A DNA stretch of 64,000 nt. Source: Hymenopus coronatus. Its lineage: Eukaryota > Arthropoda > Insecta > Mantodea > Hymenopodidae. Position numbers and translations under genes: made by a program. The notes under the pieces were generated by a model, which saw only the letters and a program-made list of their open reading frames with translations, made no database searches and had not been told where the DNA came from. The stretch spans positions 388,453,132 through 388,517,131 of the forward strand of contig CM060900.1 of assembly GCA_030762935.1 (NCBI GenBank). The letters run 5' to 3'. This document shows, in pieces, positions 1 through 10,533 of the stretch (positions are counted from its first letter, which is position 1; every line of letters begins with the position of its first letter).

Positions 1-650
1 ATGCGTCACAAAGATTCTCAACAAAATCCCACCATCGCGAACTACACTTTACATTGAAAGAATTTTATAAATTTTGTTTTTCCCACAAATGGCTATAGCC
101 ATTTTGATTGAAATACGTTACATCAAATAAGTTTACACCAGAAATAAAATGTATATCTTGAACTTAATGGAAATAGCCTTGAAGACCTCTTTATTTTGAA
201 TGAATTTTGCGGAACTTGGCTCAACTAGTAAACCGTAAGATATAGAAAAAAATACTACACAAAAATATTGACCTCGTTAAAACACATAATTTATGTCATA
301 TACGTTTTTTGTAGAGTTGACCATTTCAGAGATATTCCTGGTTATTGGTTTCAATTTTAAATTATGTAACTCTTCACAAACGGTTTGCTGCTGACCATGC
401 AAAGCAAACCGAACCTTAATTGTTTCACATGGTGACCAGCTTCTAAAAGATTGACTGTTGCTTTTGCCTGGTGCATTCCCTTATTTCACTTGTAGTTACA
501 AGAAAGCAAATAATAAGACCAATCCTGCTAAAGTTTATCTCAATTAGTATGATGTAAAGAAATGCATAATTTTGGTAAGAATAGCTTTTATGTTGAATAT
601 CTAGAGGAAGCCAAGTGAATGAAACATACCAGATTCTTTGTAGATCAAAA
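1..650 (+). repeat. rep-A copy 1 (truncated by window start)
   Basis: First of about twelve copies of a dispersed repeat of roughly 0.9-1.0 kb, here called rep-A. Landmarks recur in order in the other copies: a 'gcgacacaaagatttt'-like start of the middle part, 'ctaccctttacatggag', 'tctcaaaaatggct', 'cctctgaagacctctttatt', 'ggtaaaccgtaagagatag', 'gttaaaacacataatttatg', 'ttggtttcaattttaaac', 'ctggccatgcaaag', and near the end 'agaaagccatgtgaatgg'. This copy begins in the middle of the unit. No coding potential is shared between copies. Class unknown; seen directly as a repeat, classification not possible here. Confidence 0.8.
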
Positions 651-2735
651 TTGTTCTCGTTTTTCTATTTTGGGAAAGAAGGCATGTGGAAAGTATTTTT
701 TATGTCTGCAGGTATATTTTCTCTAAATTGATGAAAAAACGTAAACACGTATGTATTAACAGTAAAATGTAGATTCCTGGGTTGTAGGTCGCTATCCTTG
801 ATATGAAAGTTAACGCGACGTTTTCCTCATGAGTTTCTTGAATATTTTCAGAGGATGTGGATTCCTCACCGGTGACTGGAAGGGATAATAAAATTAAAAG
901 TGCGGTAATACCAGCTGATCAAACAAATAATGGTATTTGGGCTTGCTTTATGTAAATTGGTTTTATATTGATTATAATGGTAATAAAATTTACTGCTCCT
1001 ATGATTCTATAGGATGTTTATATATGACACATATTTAAAATTCCGTAATATTGAGGGACCGTTTTGTACTTTTCACAGACATTTCTTAGAGGTGATTTTA
1101 CAGAGAGAAATACAAGGCATCCTAAGTTTTGGTGAAATGGATTGTCTAAATAATAGAATGAATTCCTGACTTAAAAAATGGTTTTAAAGGAAGCAATGTT
1201 GACAAATATGGGACAGCGTTATTTTTCTCTGTCCGTTTAGTGTGATGACACAGTCCTAAATAATGGACAGATGTGGAAACTAAAGAACTAAAGTTGAACA
1301 CCCGCATGTTACGTGTAGTGCAGAGATTAGAGAATCTGATAGTGAAGGCCGGGTAAATGTCTTTATATGAGTTAGTTTTCAATTAACATTAAATTACATT
1401 GACTACATTAAGTAAATATTAGTGGGACATTAAACAGCGAAGCTTCCGGGAAACAAGCAAACACGCCAGATACCGTCCCGTACATTCCCGGCCGAAATAG
1501 AATGTATACATTCTGTAGTCTTTACAATGTAGTCAACTGTTATTTCTAGTGTACATAACTCTTTAAGATAACTGAACTGGCAGCAAAAATTCTGATGAAC
1601 ATACGCATCTTGCAAACTTCGATAGCTTGGGCAAACGTTTATTTCCACCCTTCATTTACTATTACTACTTATTCTGTCACATATTATTAGCTTACTGCAG
1701 AACTTTCTATGGATGAATCAATTTAGTTCTGCCAATAACAGTTTCAATATTTACCTGCATTAAAAAAGCAAGCGTCAAACCGTCATTTTAATGGAGAATG
1801 ATACCAGTTATACAAACCGTTTTGCGTTATTTCGGTTTTTATTATTTCACTTCGGTGTTCTTGATTAGCTGTGTTTAGTAAACTGTGATGAACGAGAGAG
1901 TTGACAACCAATGAGAGTAACCTATCCGGACCAGAAACAGAAAACAAATAATCACGGGCTGCCTTTGATCTTTCCCATTTACCGCTCTTACTTGAAGTCT
2001 TTATTCCTTCAGAATGTAATGCTAAGGACTTTAGATCTGCCTCTTTCACTTCTCTTCTCTGCCAGTGATCAAAGGCTCGGATCTTCTGAGATAAAATTTT
2101 CTTACTTGAGAGTCCCTGTGTAACCGCATTGCTTGTGATATGTTTCATTAATTGGATTATAATATTAATTCCCCTTTTGAACTGTAATGTTTTCTATTGT
2201 AAACTGGTTGCAGTTAATAACTCCTTACTTCTGTGTTTATTGGAGAATAAATCCAAACAACTTGCGGTTTATCCTGAACGCTGTGTTCACTCTTTTTAAC
2301 TGTATACTATAGCACTACTTTTGGAATATTGGAAGTGAAAAAATCTCTCTCCAGTCTTGCTTAATGAAGCTTTTCCAAGCATTATATTTCACACATTATA
2401 TTTCACACGATATTATGGGAGACCCATATTACTGTCAATGGGAAAACAAATTAAATTATCTTGCACTTTACGAAATTTAATATTAGTCTCATTCCAAAAC
2501 AGCAATAGTGGACAATAAGTCGGATGATAATTATAAAGAGTACTGCTGAGTTAAGTGTAAGAATACATTTTCCCATCATTTACCTGGACACTTACCCTAT
2601 GTTGCAGAAATATATTTGCTTTGTCATTTTTTGAGTACCAAATCTTTATTGTGATTCATAGGGAGCTTTAATCTATTGTTGAACATTTCTTAACAACATA
2701 GCCCACTTATCTACAATGTCTGCAGCAATACTCAC
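651..2735. other. unassigned AT-rich stretch
   Basis: No transposon protein, tRNA-like head or known repeat was recognised. The longest open frame is a minus-strand 121-codon frame at 1783-2148, charged and lysine/serine rich. It matches no family I know, and an overlapping plus-strand frame is also open, so I do not call it a gene. Confidence 0.4.
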
Positions 2736-2738
2736 CTT
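2730..2738 (-). promoter_or_regulatory. Candidate 5' splice donor
   Basis: On the minus strand the sequence reads AAG followed by GTGAGTATTG, a perfect match to the metazoan donor consensus. It lies about 545 bases downstream of the predicted start site of the minus-strand heat-shock-type promoter, so it could end a first exon. No acceptor was identified. Confidence 0.35.
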
Positions 2739-3282
2739 AGTCTCGCACTATTGCACATGAAGTAGCCACATTGGTGTTCCCACCTATATTGGTGAGGTAG
2801 CAACGATTTGTTCCTCCTTCCAAAGTCAGTCATTAAATAGCAGTTCTGCGTGGTAAGTATAAACAAATTGAGTCCAGCGAAAACATTTGTCTATGAAAAA
2901 TTTTTCGGTAAAATAGAATAATATCTATGAAGTGCTTGAAATAATCTTAATAGTTCTCGATTTGTGATTTGGTCCAGTTGTTATCGCGTAGTAGTAAATG
3001 TCTAAGCTCAAATTTCGTTGTTACTTCACTGTTGGAACTAGTTCAGTTTTGCTTTCACTTCAGTTAGCTGTCACTAGCACTTCACTTTCTTCCTTGACGT
3101 CGCTACGCCACAAAATAAACACGACATGGCCGGTTCTATCGGATGGTTCGCTCGCTGGGCAGCCGAACTCAAAACGTCTCTTAAGCCCTCGCAGTAGTGG
3201 TACTTCCTGCCCGTCGCAAAATCGACACAAACTCACTCATATTCGTGAACACTGATGACTCACAGACTCATTCACACATTCT
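2736..3282 (-). other. Candidate first exon of a heat-inducible transcript
   Basis: This is the segment between the predicted start site (about 30 bases below the TATA box) and a perfect splice donor. Its upstream part is GC-richer than its surroundings. Its sense strand is rich in 'gtgaa' and 'agtgaa' words, reminiscent of the long purine-rich leaders of insect hsp70 genes. No Hsp70 coding sequence follows: the expected N-terminal ATPase motif was not found in any minus frame. It carries only very short open frames (19 and 17 codons). Possible readings are a heat-shock non-coding RNA comparable in layout to Drosophila hsr-omega, a gene with its coding exons beyond a long intron, or a captured promoter inside a mobile element. 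Only the DNA motifs are observed; the transcript is inferred. Confidence 0.3.
3181..3240 (-). CDS. Tiny ORF (19 codons) in the heat-shock leader
   Basis: The first ATG after the predicted start site opens a 19-codon frame beginning MSEFVSILRRAG and ending in TAA. It is too short to judge by composition. It could be an upstream ORF or a translated micro-ORF of the kind known in hsr-omega, or chance. No function is proposed. Confidence 0.12.
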   Translation of the reverse strand: MSEFVSILRRAGSTTTARA

Positions 3283-3302
3283 TTTGATCAGGAAAGAACA
3301 TT

Positions 3303-3312
3303 CGCTTATATA
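3303..3312 (-). promoter_or_regulatory. TATA box of heat-shock-type promoter
   Basis: The minus strand reads TATATAAGCG. It sits 16 bases below the HSE array, with an alternating GA run between them. The order HSE, GAGA, TATA is that of insect hsp promoters. The predicted start is near 3276-3284. A further 'GAAtgTTC' pair lies just downstream of the TATA box at about 3295-3302. Confidence 0.55.
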
Positions 3313-3320
3313 GAGGCTTA

Positions 3321-3328
3321 TCTCTCTC
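3321..3328 (-). promoter_or_regulatory. GAGA element
   Basis: The minus strand carries GAGAGAGA between the HSE array and the TATA box. GAGA-factor sites at this position are characteristic of Drosophila hsp70 and hsp26 promoters, where they keep the promoter open. The match is short, so support comes mainly from its position. Confidence 0.45.
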
Positions 3329-3358
3329 AGAAGCTTCTTGAACATTCTGGAAGCGTTC
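3329..3358 (-). promoter_or_regulatory. Heat-shock element array (five contiguous NGAAN units)
   Basis: On the plus strand the 5-base blocks are AGAAG, CTTCT, TGAAC, ATTCT, GGAAG: five perfect alternating nGAAn/nTTCn units with no gaps. A sixth TTC is shifted by one base. Three contiguous units already bind an HSF trimer, so five are expected to bind two trimers cooperatively. An additional partial unit (CTTCTAGAGG on minus) lies at about 3380-3392. The array is palindromic; the minus direction is assigned from the TATA and GAGA positions. Confidence 0.75.
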
Positions 3359-3399
3359 AGTAGGCGGTGGGAAGGTAATCCTCTAGAAGATCCTCGATA

Positions 3400-4554
3400 G
3401 ATGGTGCTTGCGCTGTGTGAGAGTGCTGCTTATATTATTTGTTTGTCTCCTATTGGCACGCCGGTGGTTCCAGCCGATTAATAGCTCCAGAAGTAACTGT
3501 ATCACAGTATAATTGTGGAAATGTTTAAGTAAATTAACCATAACTGTTGTTTAAGCAATTTTGTCTTCTGCCGCCACTAGAAATGTTTAGTTACCTACGT
3601 GGAAAGATTGTAGCTCAACTTCATAAAATTATGTGTAGTGCTTAGTGCATCCATTTTTAGATTTTTTTTCTTGTGGAGAGAGCTATAGCTTCGATTTATC
3701 TAAAGAGGTGTATTACTCATGTTTCAGTTCTGTAATAGATACAAATATTTTGCTTTAGGAAAATCCGAGGATAGTAGTTTAATTGTAACGTATAAAGAAA
3801 ATTAACCCTGTTTTATTTATGGAATACTTTAAAGTTTCATTTCATTCTGAAGATTTTTATATAGTTCTGCAGGCCAAGGTTCCCCGTGAGCTGCCGTGCC
3901 ATGGAGTTATAACAGCAATAACATTTACTATCGTACTTTTTGTTTATAATAACTGTAGCATTTCACTTATCTACTTCACGTTTAGCTGCAAGTTAACCCT
4001 AAACTATTTAAATTGGTTTCAATTGATTTCTCATGATCTTAAAAAAAAAACAAGAAAACAACAGTTATGGCTAATATTAACACCTAATGTACATCATGTC
4101 ACTTAGTCCCGGACATAGGCCACGTTGAAGAATAATAACATTTTTCCAGCTTCGTCCCCGTTCACATTGTTAGAAAAGAAAAGTTTGCCAAACTGTGAAA
4201 CCTAAAGCAACCGAATATGGAATTTTTTCACTCTTTGAGTCTTGAATAAGGATTTTATTCTAGCCGAGGCAGGAGTTTCGATAGGTGTGGTCCTTTAAGT
4301 TTTCTGTTTCTCTTCAGTCTTAAGTTCCTTCCTTCTCCTAAACTCCGCAGTCCGCCTACGGCCTACAATGCGTTTGGTAGCAGGCCTCCTCATTCTCAGA
4401 AGATCAATTACCAGAGAAATGCATAAAAAGTTCCTTATTCTATGAAAGTTACCACTGCTATGATTCTATAACTGTAATAAGAGTGGTTTAGTTCACCTAA
4501 ATTGACTTTTCCACTATTCAGTTTCAGCCCAAAGGGTACTGAAACATTACTGGT
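3400..4554. other. unassigned stretch
   Basis: No repeat or protein family recognised. A 95-codon plus frame at 3819-4106 is hydrophobic and AT-driven and is not supported as a gene. Confidence 0.4.
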
Positions 4555-4707
4555 GTACCAATGTACGGGGGTATAACCAGACCACCCTGCCTCCTGGGGA
4601 CATAAGTAAGGAAGCCTGGTCCTCCAGATTGGGGGTTAAGCATTAAGTTAACAACCTATTTTCGTAAAAAAAACTGTTACGATACCTGCAAAAAAGCCTC
4701 GGAATGA

Positions 4708-5187
4708 TTTAATGCGGCGACCTGGAACGTAAGGACAATGCTGGATCCTGGGAAAATGAAAGAAATAGCAAATGAAGTATTAAAATATAAATTAGATGTG
4801 GTAGCACTCCAAGAAATAAGATGGGTAGGGGAAGGTAGAATAGATAAGAAAAAATATACAGTAATATATAGTGGACCTAAAAAAGCTGGACTTAATGGTA
4901 TAGGATTTATTATTTCAAAGGAAACCAAAAAGAGTCTAATAGAATTTAAATCAATTAGCGAACGAATCTGTAAAATACGCCTTAAGCGTAAATTCAGAAA
5001 TATAACTATATTATCCATATATGCACCTACAGAAGAGAAAGAAGAGTTAGAAAAGGAAGAGTTTTGTGAAAGTTTAGAAAATACATGTAATTTAGTAGGA
5101 ACTTATGATACATTGGTGATACTAGGAGATTTTAATGCACAAGTGGGGAAAGAAGACTATTTAAATGGAGTGACACCAAATAAGTAA
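4708..5187 (+). pseudogene. LINE ORF2: N-terminal half of APE endonuclease
   Basis: The frame opens after a stop at 4705 and reads [16 protein letters not shown], the TWNVRT start of LINE endonucleases. It continues with VVALQEIRW (catalytic Glu motif), then [19 protein letters not shown] and [12 protein letters not shown] (the catalytic GDFN motif). The domain cleaves target DNA to prime reverse transcription. The frame ends at 5187, and the rest of the domain continues in another frame, so a frameshift has occurred. The key residues up to GDFN are still intact. Confidence 0.85.
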
Positions 5188-5189
5188 TG

Positions 5190-5446
5190 AAAATGGATAT
5201 CTACTTGGAAAATTAGCAGTTAGAAATAATATGATTATTAAAATTACCTGCTTCCCTCACAAAGAAATACATAAAGGAACATGGAAAATGCCTGGCTCAG
5301 ATATAGTAAATCAAATTCATCATGTGTTAATTAAAGCAAGATATGCACCATCAATTATAGATGTAAGAAGTTGTAGAGGCCCAAATTGTGATTCGGATCA
5401 CTTTTTGGCTAAAGCGAGAATGCGTATAACAATAAAGAAAATGTAG
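5190..5446 (+). pseudogene. LINE ORF2: C-terminal half of APE endonuclease
   Basis: Continues the endonuclease in a shifted frame: KITCFPHKEIHKGTWKMP, then VNQIHHVLI where the family has an NQIDHVLI motif, and CDSDHFLAKARMR with the catalytic SDH. The usual Asp of the IDH motif is His here, a likely inactivating change. The stop at 5446 interrupts the linker to the reverse transcriptase. 5450-5900 is purine-rich linker with further stops. Confidence 0.8.
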
Positions 5447-5918
5447 TAAGTTCAAGAGAACAAACATATACGATGGGATAGAGAAAAAATAGAAGATAAA
5501 GATGAAAGAAAGAAATATCAAAATTTAATGAGCAGCAAATTAAATAAAAAAGGAACAGAAGAAGGTATAGAACAACAATGGGAGATAATAAAGGAGACAG
5601 TAAAAGAGGTAGCAAAAATAAGTATAGGTGAAAAGAAAATGGAAAAAACATAGAAGGGTATGATAAAGAGTATGAGCAAGCTATAGAAAAAAAGAATATG
5701 GCTAGGAAAAAATGCTCCAGAAAGAAACTATAAATAACTATCAAGAAGAGACGATAATAACATATGTAAGAAAAAGAAAAGAGAATATTGGAAAACGCGA
5801 ACCCAAGAAACAGAAATATTGAATCAACAGAGTGAGATAAAGACATTCTATACGGCATTAAAGCGAATGAAACAAGGGAAACAGAATAAAATGAAAGAAT
5901 GTCTAAGCAAGGAATGTA

Positions 5919-6720
5919 ATGGTCTTGGAGAAGATAAAGATAAAATGGAAAAAATGGGCAGAGTACTACAAAGAATTGTTAAATGAACAGCAAGCAATAA
6001 ATAATCAGGAACAAGGAGAGAACGAAAATGGAAATGAAGAAAGAATGGAAGCAGAAGAAGAACCTGATGTTCGGGATGTTAAAATAACAATACAGAGCCT
6101 AAAGAATAATAAAACACCAGGAGAAGATAACATACTTGCTGAGCTAATTAAATATGGTGGGGATGGAATTATGAAAGCAATAAATAAGTTAATACAAATA
6201 TGGAGGAAGAAACAGTTGCCTAAAAGCTGAAAGACAGGCATAATATGCCCAATATATAAAAAGGGTAAAAAATATCAATGCCATAATTATAGGGGAATTA
6301 CATTGCTAAATGTAGCATATAAAATATTTTCAAGTATTTTAAATAATGGAGTTAAAAATATGCAGAAACGGTGTTAGGTGTGTATCAATGTGGACTTAGA
6401 AGTGACAAGAGTACAACAGACCAGATATTTGTAATACGACAAATAATGGAAATTCTATGATCATGGCATAGATTTATGATTTTAGTTTATTGATTTTAAG
6501 TATGCATTTGACTCAATTTACAGAAGTTCTCTATAACACCTTACAATACTTTAAAGTGCAACCGAAAATAATAAGGCTAGTAAAAAGAACAATGGAAAAT
6601 ACAAAAGCCAAAGTGAAAGTAATAAATAAGTTAAGTCCGGATTTTAATTATAACACAGGAGTAAGACAAGGTGATGAAATATCTACGTCTCTATTCAACC
6701 TAGCCCTGCACAGAACGTAG
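5919..6720 (+). pseudogene. LINE ORF2: reverse transcriptase, fingers and palm
   Basis: Visible motifs in order, in changing frames: WKKWAEYYKELLN, LKNNKTPGEDNILAELIKYG (template-binding region), [10 protein letters not shown] and [31 protein letters not shown], then LYNTLQYFKV and TGVRQGDEISTSLFN (the RQGD motif). Stops occur within and between these blocks, for example after LPKS at about 6228. The order and spacing are those of LINE reverse transcriptases. Confidence 0.85.
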
Positions 6721-7573
6721 AAAAAATAAATACTAAAGGAACAATATTTTTTTTAAGTCTAGTCAGATAAGTACATATGCAGATGACATATTAGTTGTGG
6801 CAAGAGATAAAAAAATGCTAGTTTAAGTTTATGAAGAATTAGAAAGAAGGTCTAAAGAAATAGGATTAAAAGTAAATGAAAAAAAAAACTAAATACCTGA
6901 AAATATCAGCAGACAAAAGCAAAAGAATAATTTCAAATCTAGTAGTTGGAGACAAAACATTTGAAGGGGTATCTAAATTTAGATATTTAGGATCACTTGT
7001 AAATAATGATAACAATTTAAACGAGTGCATAAAAGAAAGAATTCAAAGTGGAAATGCAGCCTACTATGCAAATTTAAATCTATTAAAAATAGGCTTATTA
7101 GTACAGGGACACAAATATACCATATCTATAAAACACCAATAAGACCAATAGTAACGTATGCTGTAGAAACCTGGACCCTAAACAATGTAGATGAAGAAAC
7201 ACTACGAAGATTTGAAAGTAAAATACTTAGACGAATCTTTGGAACTGTAAAGAATGAAGACCAATGGAGAATAAGATATAATTGTGATATAGAATAACTA
7301 ATTAATCAGAAAAATATTGTGAACTTTATAAAGGCACAAATATTAAGATGGTTAGAACACATGGAGAGAATTACAGAAGATAGAATGCCAAAAAGAATAT
7401 TGAAAAGAAGATTGTACGCTAGAAGAAAAAAAGAAAGACCAAAAACAAGATGGTTAGATGATGTGATGGAAGACCTAAGAAACATTGGAATCAGAGGGCG
7501 GAAAAGTAAGGCAGAAGATAGAGATATGTGTAGGAGGATTGTGCAGGAGGCCAAAGCCCACCAAGGGCTGTAG
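6721..7573 (+). pseudogene. LINE ORF2: YADD catalytic motif and C-terminal region
   Basis: STYADDILVVARDKK places the catalytic YADD at 6776-6787. It is followed by VSKFRYLGSLVNN, TPIRPIVTYAVETWTL, LRRFESKILRRIFG, ILRWLEHMERI, RWLDDVMEDLRNIG and EAKAHQGL before a stop at 7573. These blocks are the standard tail of RTE-like ORF2 proteins. Frameshifts split it near 6880, 7090 and 7300. The YADD itself is intact. Confidence 0.85.
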
Positions 7574-7645
7574 AACCAGAAGAGAAGAATGTACGGATTT
7601 GCCCAAATTGCTAAGAACTGCTTAAGTATTAGTGTAAATACTATT

Positions 7646-8574
7646 ATTTGAAATAGGGAACAATGAATAATTATACCACGAAGTGTTCATGGATTACATA
7701 CAGGTGTTTTGAAATTACTTGATAATTGTAGTTATGGCATAAAACATCAACTGCACTTGAGTTCTCAAGAGTGAAATCAACTTAATTTTAACCACTTTTC
7801 TTTTAATTACTATATAAATAGCGTTCAAAGAAACAAGGCGATTAAAAAGTACAAAACTTACCTGAATTATGTTTAGAATAGCACACCATTGTTTCACCAC
7901 CAGTCGTGAATTTTAGAACTGGCAATTTTGTTTGCAAAGAAAGCTATTGCAGATGTTAAATTGATATTCTGTTGCATTTTGAGCCTCATATTCTCTTGTA
8001 GACATTATCAAGTGGAGCAATGAATAAAGAAAGCCGCAGGCGCTCTCTTCTTGAGGACAATGATGTATGCGTCCAAAATGACCTGCTTTATTTCATGCTC
8101 ACGTTTCGATGTAACTGAACTGGTGGAAAATATTTGTACAACCTCCGGCTCCACTTACCATTTTCTCCATCAATCAAGAGAAAAGGAATTTCCTCCTTGA
8201 CTCGTTTCATGGTTGACCCATTCAGGGTAATGATTACTCAACCAAGGGAGAAAAATCATTAATCCCACATGCTCTATCCAGCAAGCAAATCCAGCACGTA
8301 AACTATTAATGAACATCGCGCAAGTATATATGTTTATGGCTATATACAGGCATGCATAACATCTTGAAATATTGCAGCTTAAATACAGAGGGATACAAAT
8401 TCAAAGATTTATTTGTATATATTCAATTATGAGCTGTTTAATCAGTGTACTATGATTCAGTAATTTTTCTTCTCAGTTTTAGCTTAGAAGCTCAGAAATC
8501 TAGTACGTAGGGAGCAAAAATATAAATAACTAGCATGCTATTTTCTTAAATGCATTGCACGTAGAAGTTTTTAT
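7646..8574. other. unassigned stretch
   Basis: AT-rich. No repeat shared with the rest of the window and no protein motif recognised. Confidence 0.4.
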
Positions 8575-8865
8575 TGGGCTTCGAAGCATTAGAGAAAACA
8601 TTTTTCTATTAAAAGAGTCTCCTGCGGAACGATATGCCAGCACACCGGTGGCGCTTATATGATCCTGGCAATTCACAGCGGTGTGCCGGAATTTCGTCCC
8701 GCAAGGGTTCTTTAAAATGCAAGTAAATCTACTGACGCGAGGGCTGTCGCTTTTAAGCACACTTAAAACCCATTAGTGTGGGCCGGGTTTGAATCCACGT
8801 CCTTGGGATCACAAAGCCAGCGCATAATCAACTGAGCAACCCAGACAGATTGGATGCAGCACAGC
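8575..8865 (-). repeat. tRNA-derived SINE (family S4)
   Basis: Read on minus, the head carries an A-box-like 'ttgctcagttgattatgcg' and a B-box-like 'ggacgtggattcaaaccc', the two internal pol III promoter blocks of tRNAs, spaced as in a tRNA. The body has 'cgggacgaaattccggcaca', a segment I recall from insect SINEs. The acceptor ends do not pair, so it is not a working tRNA gene. Confidence 0.65.
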
Positions 8866-9284
8866 ACCACTGAATTACCTACACCTACTGGAACTTTTAA
8901 CTCTGCACTCCTTATAGCCATTGATACACAAATTCTTCTCTATTCCTTACTCTGACTTTTTCACCCGATTGCTACATATTTCCATGCCTCTCTTTCTTTT
9001 CCTCTTGCACTCAGTCGCTTTCTTTCCCATTCTATTCCTCAGCTTTCCTGCTATCTATTTCTCCTCCACCCCCCTCTCTCTCTCTCCTACAGAACCAATT
9101 TCTGCGTCTTCACCGTCCCGACACCCCTCTCTGTGATTTCTGTGTAACGTATATGTCATCAAAACTTGATTAAAAACTTATTTTTACCGCAATGTCTCTA
9201 GAGCATTTGACATACGTATTTGTGCTCTCAGATGTATGTGTATAAAAGATACGAATAGATAGAACAGAGAAACAAACAAACAAA
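8866..9284. other. Low-complexity pyrimidine-rich stretch
   Basis: 8980-9130 is strongly C/T-rich on the plus strand and ends in CT/CCCC runs. The open plus frame across it is a composition effect. No gene is seen. Confidence 0.4.
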
Positions 9285-10270
9285 AAATCTGACATGTTCC
9301 ATTCACATGACTTTCTCTATCTGTTCTACAAACAAATTATTGTTACAAACCATTATTATTTTATTTACATAAGGCTAATAAAGATAAACTTCACCAGAAA
9401 CTACTTTTTTCTTGGTTGCTTATACTTAAGTGAACTAGTCTAAAAAGACAGTCAAATTTTTGAAAGGTGAGCCCTGTAGGACTGTCATTGACATTCGTTT
9501 CTCCTTCCATTACCATAGCAGTAAAATAAAAGAGATATGAAACGTATGAGAGCTTCCCGTTTGAGAAAAGATCAAGTATCTTAAAATTAAAACGAATAAC
9601 AACCGGGAACATTTTTATAAAAAAATATATGACATACATTTTGTGTTCTAGCGAGATGTAGTAAGTTTTTATCCATCTTTTAGGTGTACAAAGCGGCGTA
9701 GGGCGAGTTTTCTCCGGGTAATGCGGTTTCTCCCGACATTATATTTCACCGGTGCTCCATCTTCTTTCCAGTATCATCTGGGGTGCCTATGTACTAAAAC
9801 CGGGCTTTAAACACTATAAAAAGTTATATTTAAAATATATATTAGGTTTACCAGTTATGCTGAGGTCCTTCAAAATGAAGAGTACTTCAGGGGTTATTCT
9901 CAAGAAATTCAGGATACGCGTTTTATTTGCCATGTAACCATATTTAATATCTCATTTTAATCAAAATCGTTAGAGAATTTTTTTAGAAAATCGAAAATTT
10001 CGAAAAATGTCCCATGTAAAGTTAAGTTTGGGGCAGAGGGAGTTTTTATAAAAAATCTTCGTGTCACATCCTTGGAAGATACTAAACTGAAATACCGAGT
10101 TTGGTATTTAACCGCCGTTTCGTTTTTGAATTATGCTGTACACTGTCTCACCGGACTTGTCTCCAAAAATACTTTTTTATTGATTCACGAGTCTTCAAAC
10201 ATGTATTTTCGGTGAAATTTCGGTATCGATGCCTTTGTTCTCTGCCTACTATGTTGGAGAAATTAAAAAT
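9285..10270 (-). repeat. rep-A copy 2 (reverse, split by a SINE fragment)
   Basis: A nearly complete rep-A unit in reverse orientation. It begins with 'catgttccattcacatgac' and ends around 'atgtattttcggtgaaattt' and the counterpart of the unit start. The alignment is interrupted at about 9688-9828 by SINE S1 sequence: 'catcttttaggt' before the gap and 'aggtttaccagttatgc' after it are neighbours in intact copies. Confidence 0.8.
9688..9828 (+). repeat. SINE S1 fragment nested in rep-A
   Basis: Body and tail of SINE S1 without its tRNA head: 'ttttctccgggtaatgcgg', 'caccggtgctccatcttc', and the tail 'gggctttaaacactataaa', all matching the copy at 28561. It lies inside rep-A copy 2 and so inserted after it. 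Confidence 0.7.
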
Positions 10271-10533
10271 GGATAATAAGAAAAAAAGTAGTGACGAACA
10301 TATTTATTATTTCGTATCCCGCGAAACACGTGTGGAACAAAAGTTATTATTTTTTATGTAATATATATATTTTATTAAGAAAGATTAAAATGAAATGAAT
10401 ATTAAACGAGGCATTACGACCCTTTTATTTTTTGCCCTCTTTTTGGGTAGAATTAATAAGCTTTATATCTTTTCTATGGAGAACATGCAGTGCATTATTA
10501 AGGCTGATCTACAAATATTGAGGCTGACATTTT

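Larger units (their letters stand above)
4555..7645 (+). mobile_element. RTE-like non-LTR retrotransposon, nearly full length, inactive
   Basis: About 3.1 kb containing in order a short 5' leader, an APE-type endonuclease, a linker, a reverse transcriptase and the C-terminal region typical of RTE/BovB-like ORF2. The leader is GC-richer, with 'gggggttaagcattaag' then 'taacaacctattttcgtaa', a layout I associate with this clade. The sense strand is strongly purine-rich. Multiple stops and frameshifts break the ORF, and no single frame spans it, so the copy is dead. The 3' end is placed shortly after the stop at 7573 and is approximate. Clade assignment (RTE versus a related clade) is from remembered motif style, not alignment. 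Confidence 0.85.

Noticed and set aside
1783..2148. 121-codon minus-strand ORF
   Set aside because: Charged and plausible-looking, but no family recognised and an overlapping plus frame is open; evidence is too weak to call a gene.
2998..3255. 85-codon plus-strand ORF opposite the heat-shock leader
   Set aside because: Promoter elements point to minus; the plus frame has no motif.
2736..3282. An hsp70 gene under the heat-shock promoter
   Set aside because: No Hsp70 N-terminal motif appears in any minus-strand frame down to the start of the window.
5409..5858. 149-codon hydrophobic minus-strand ORF
   Set aside because: It is antisense to the purine-rich linker of the LINE; the Phe/Ser/Leu richness is the complement of Lys/Glu codons.
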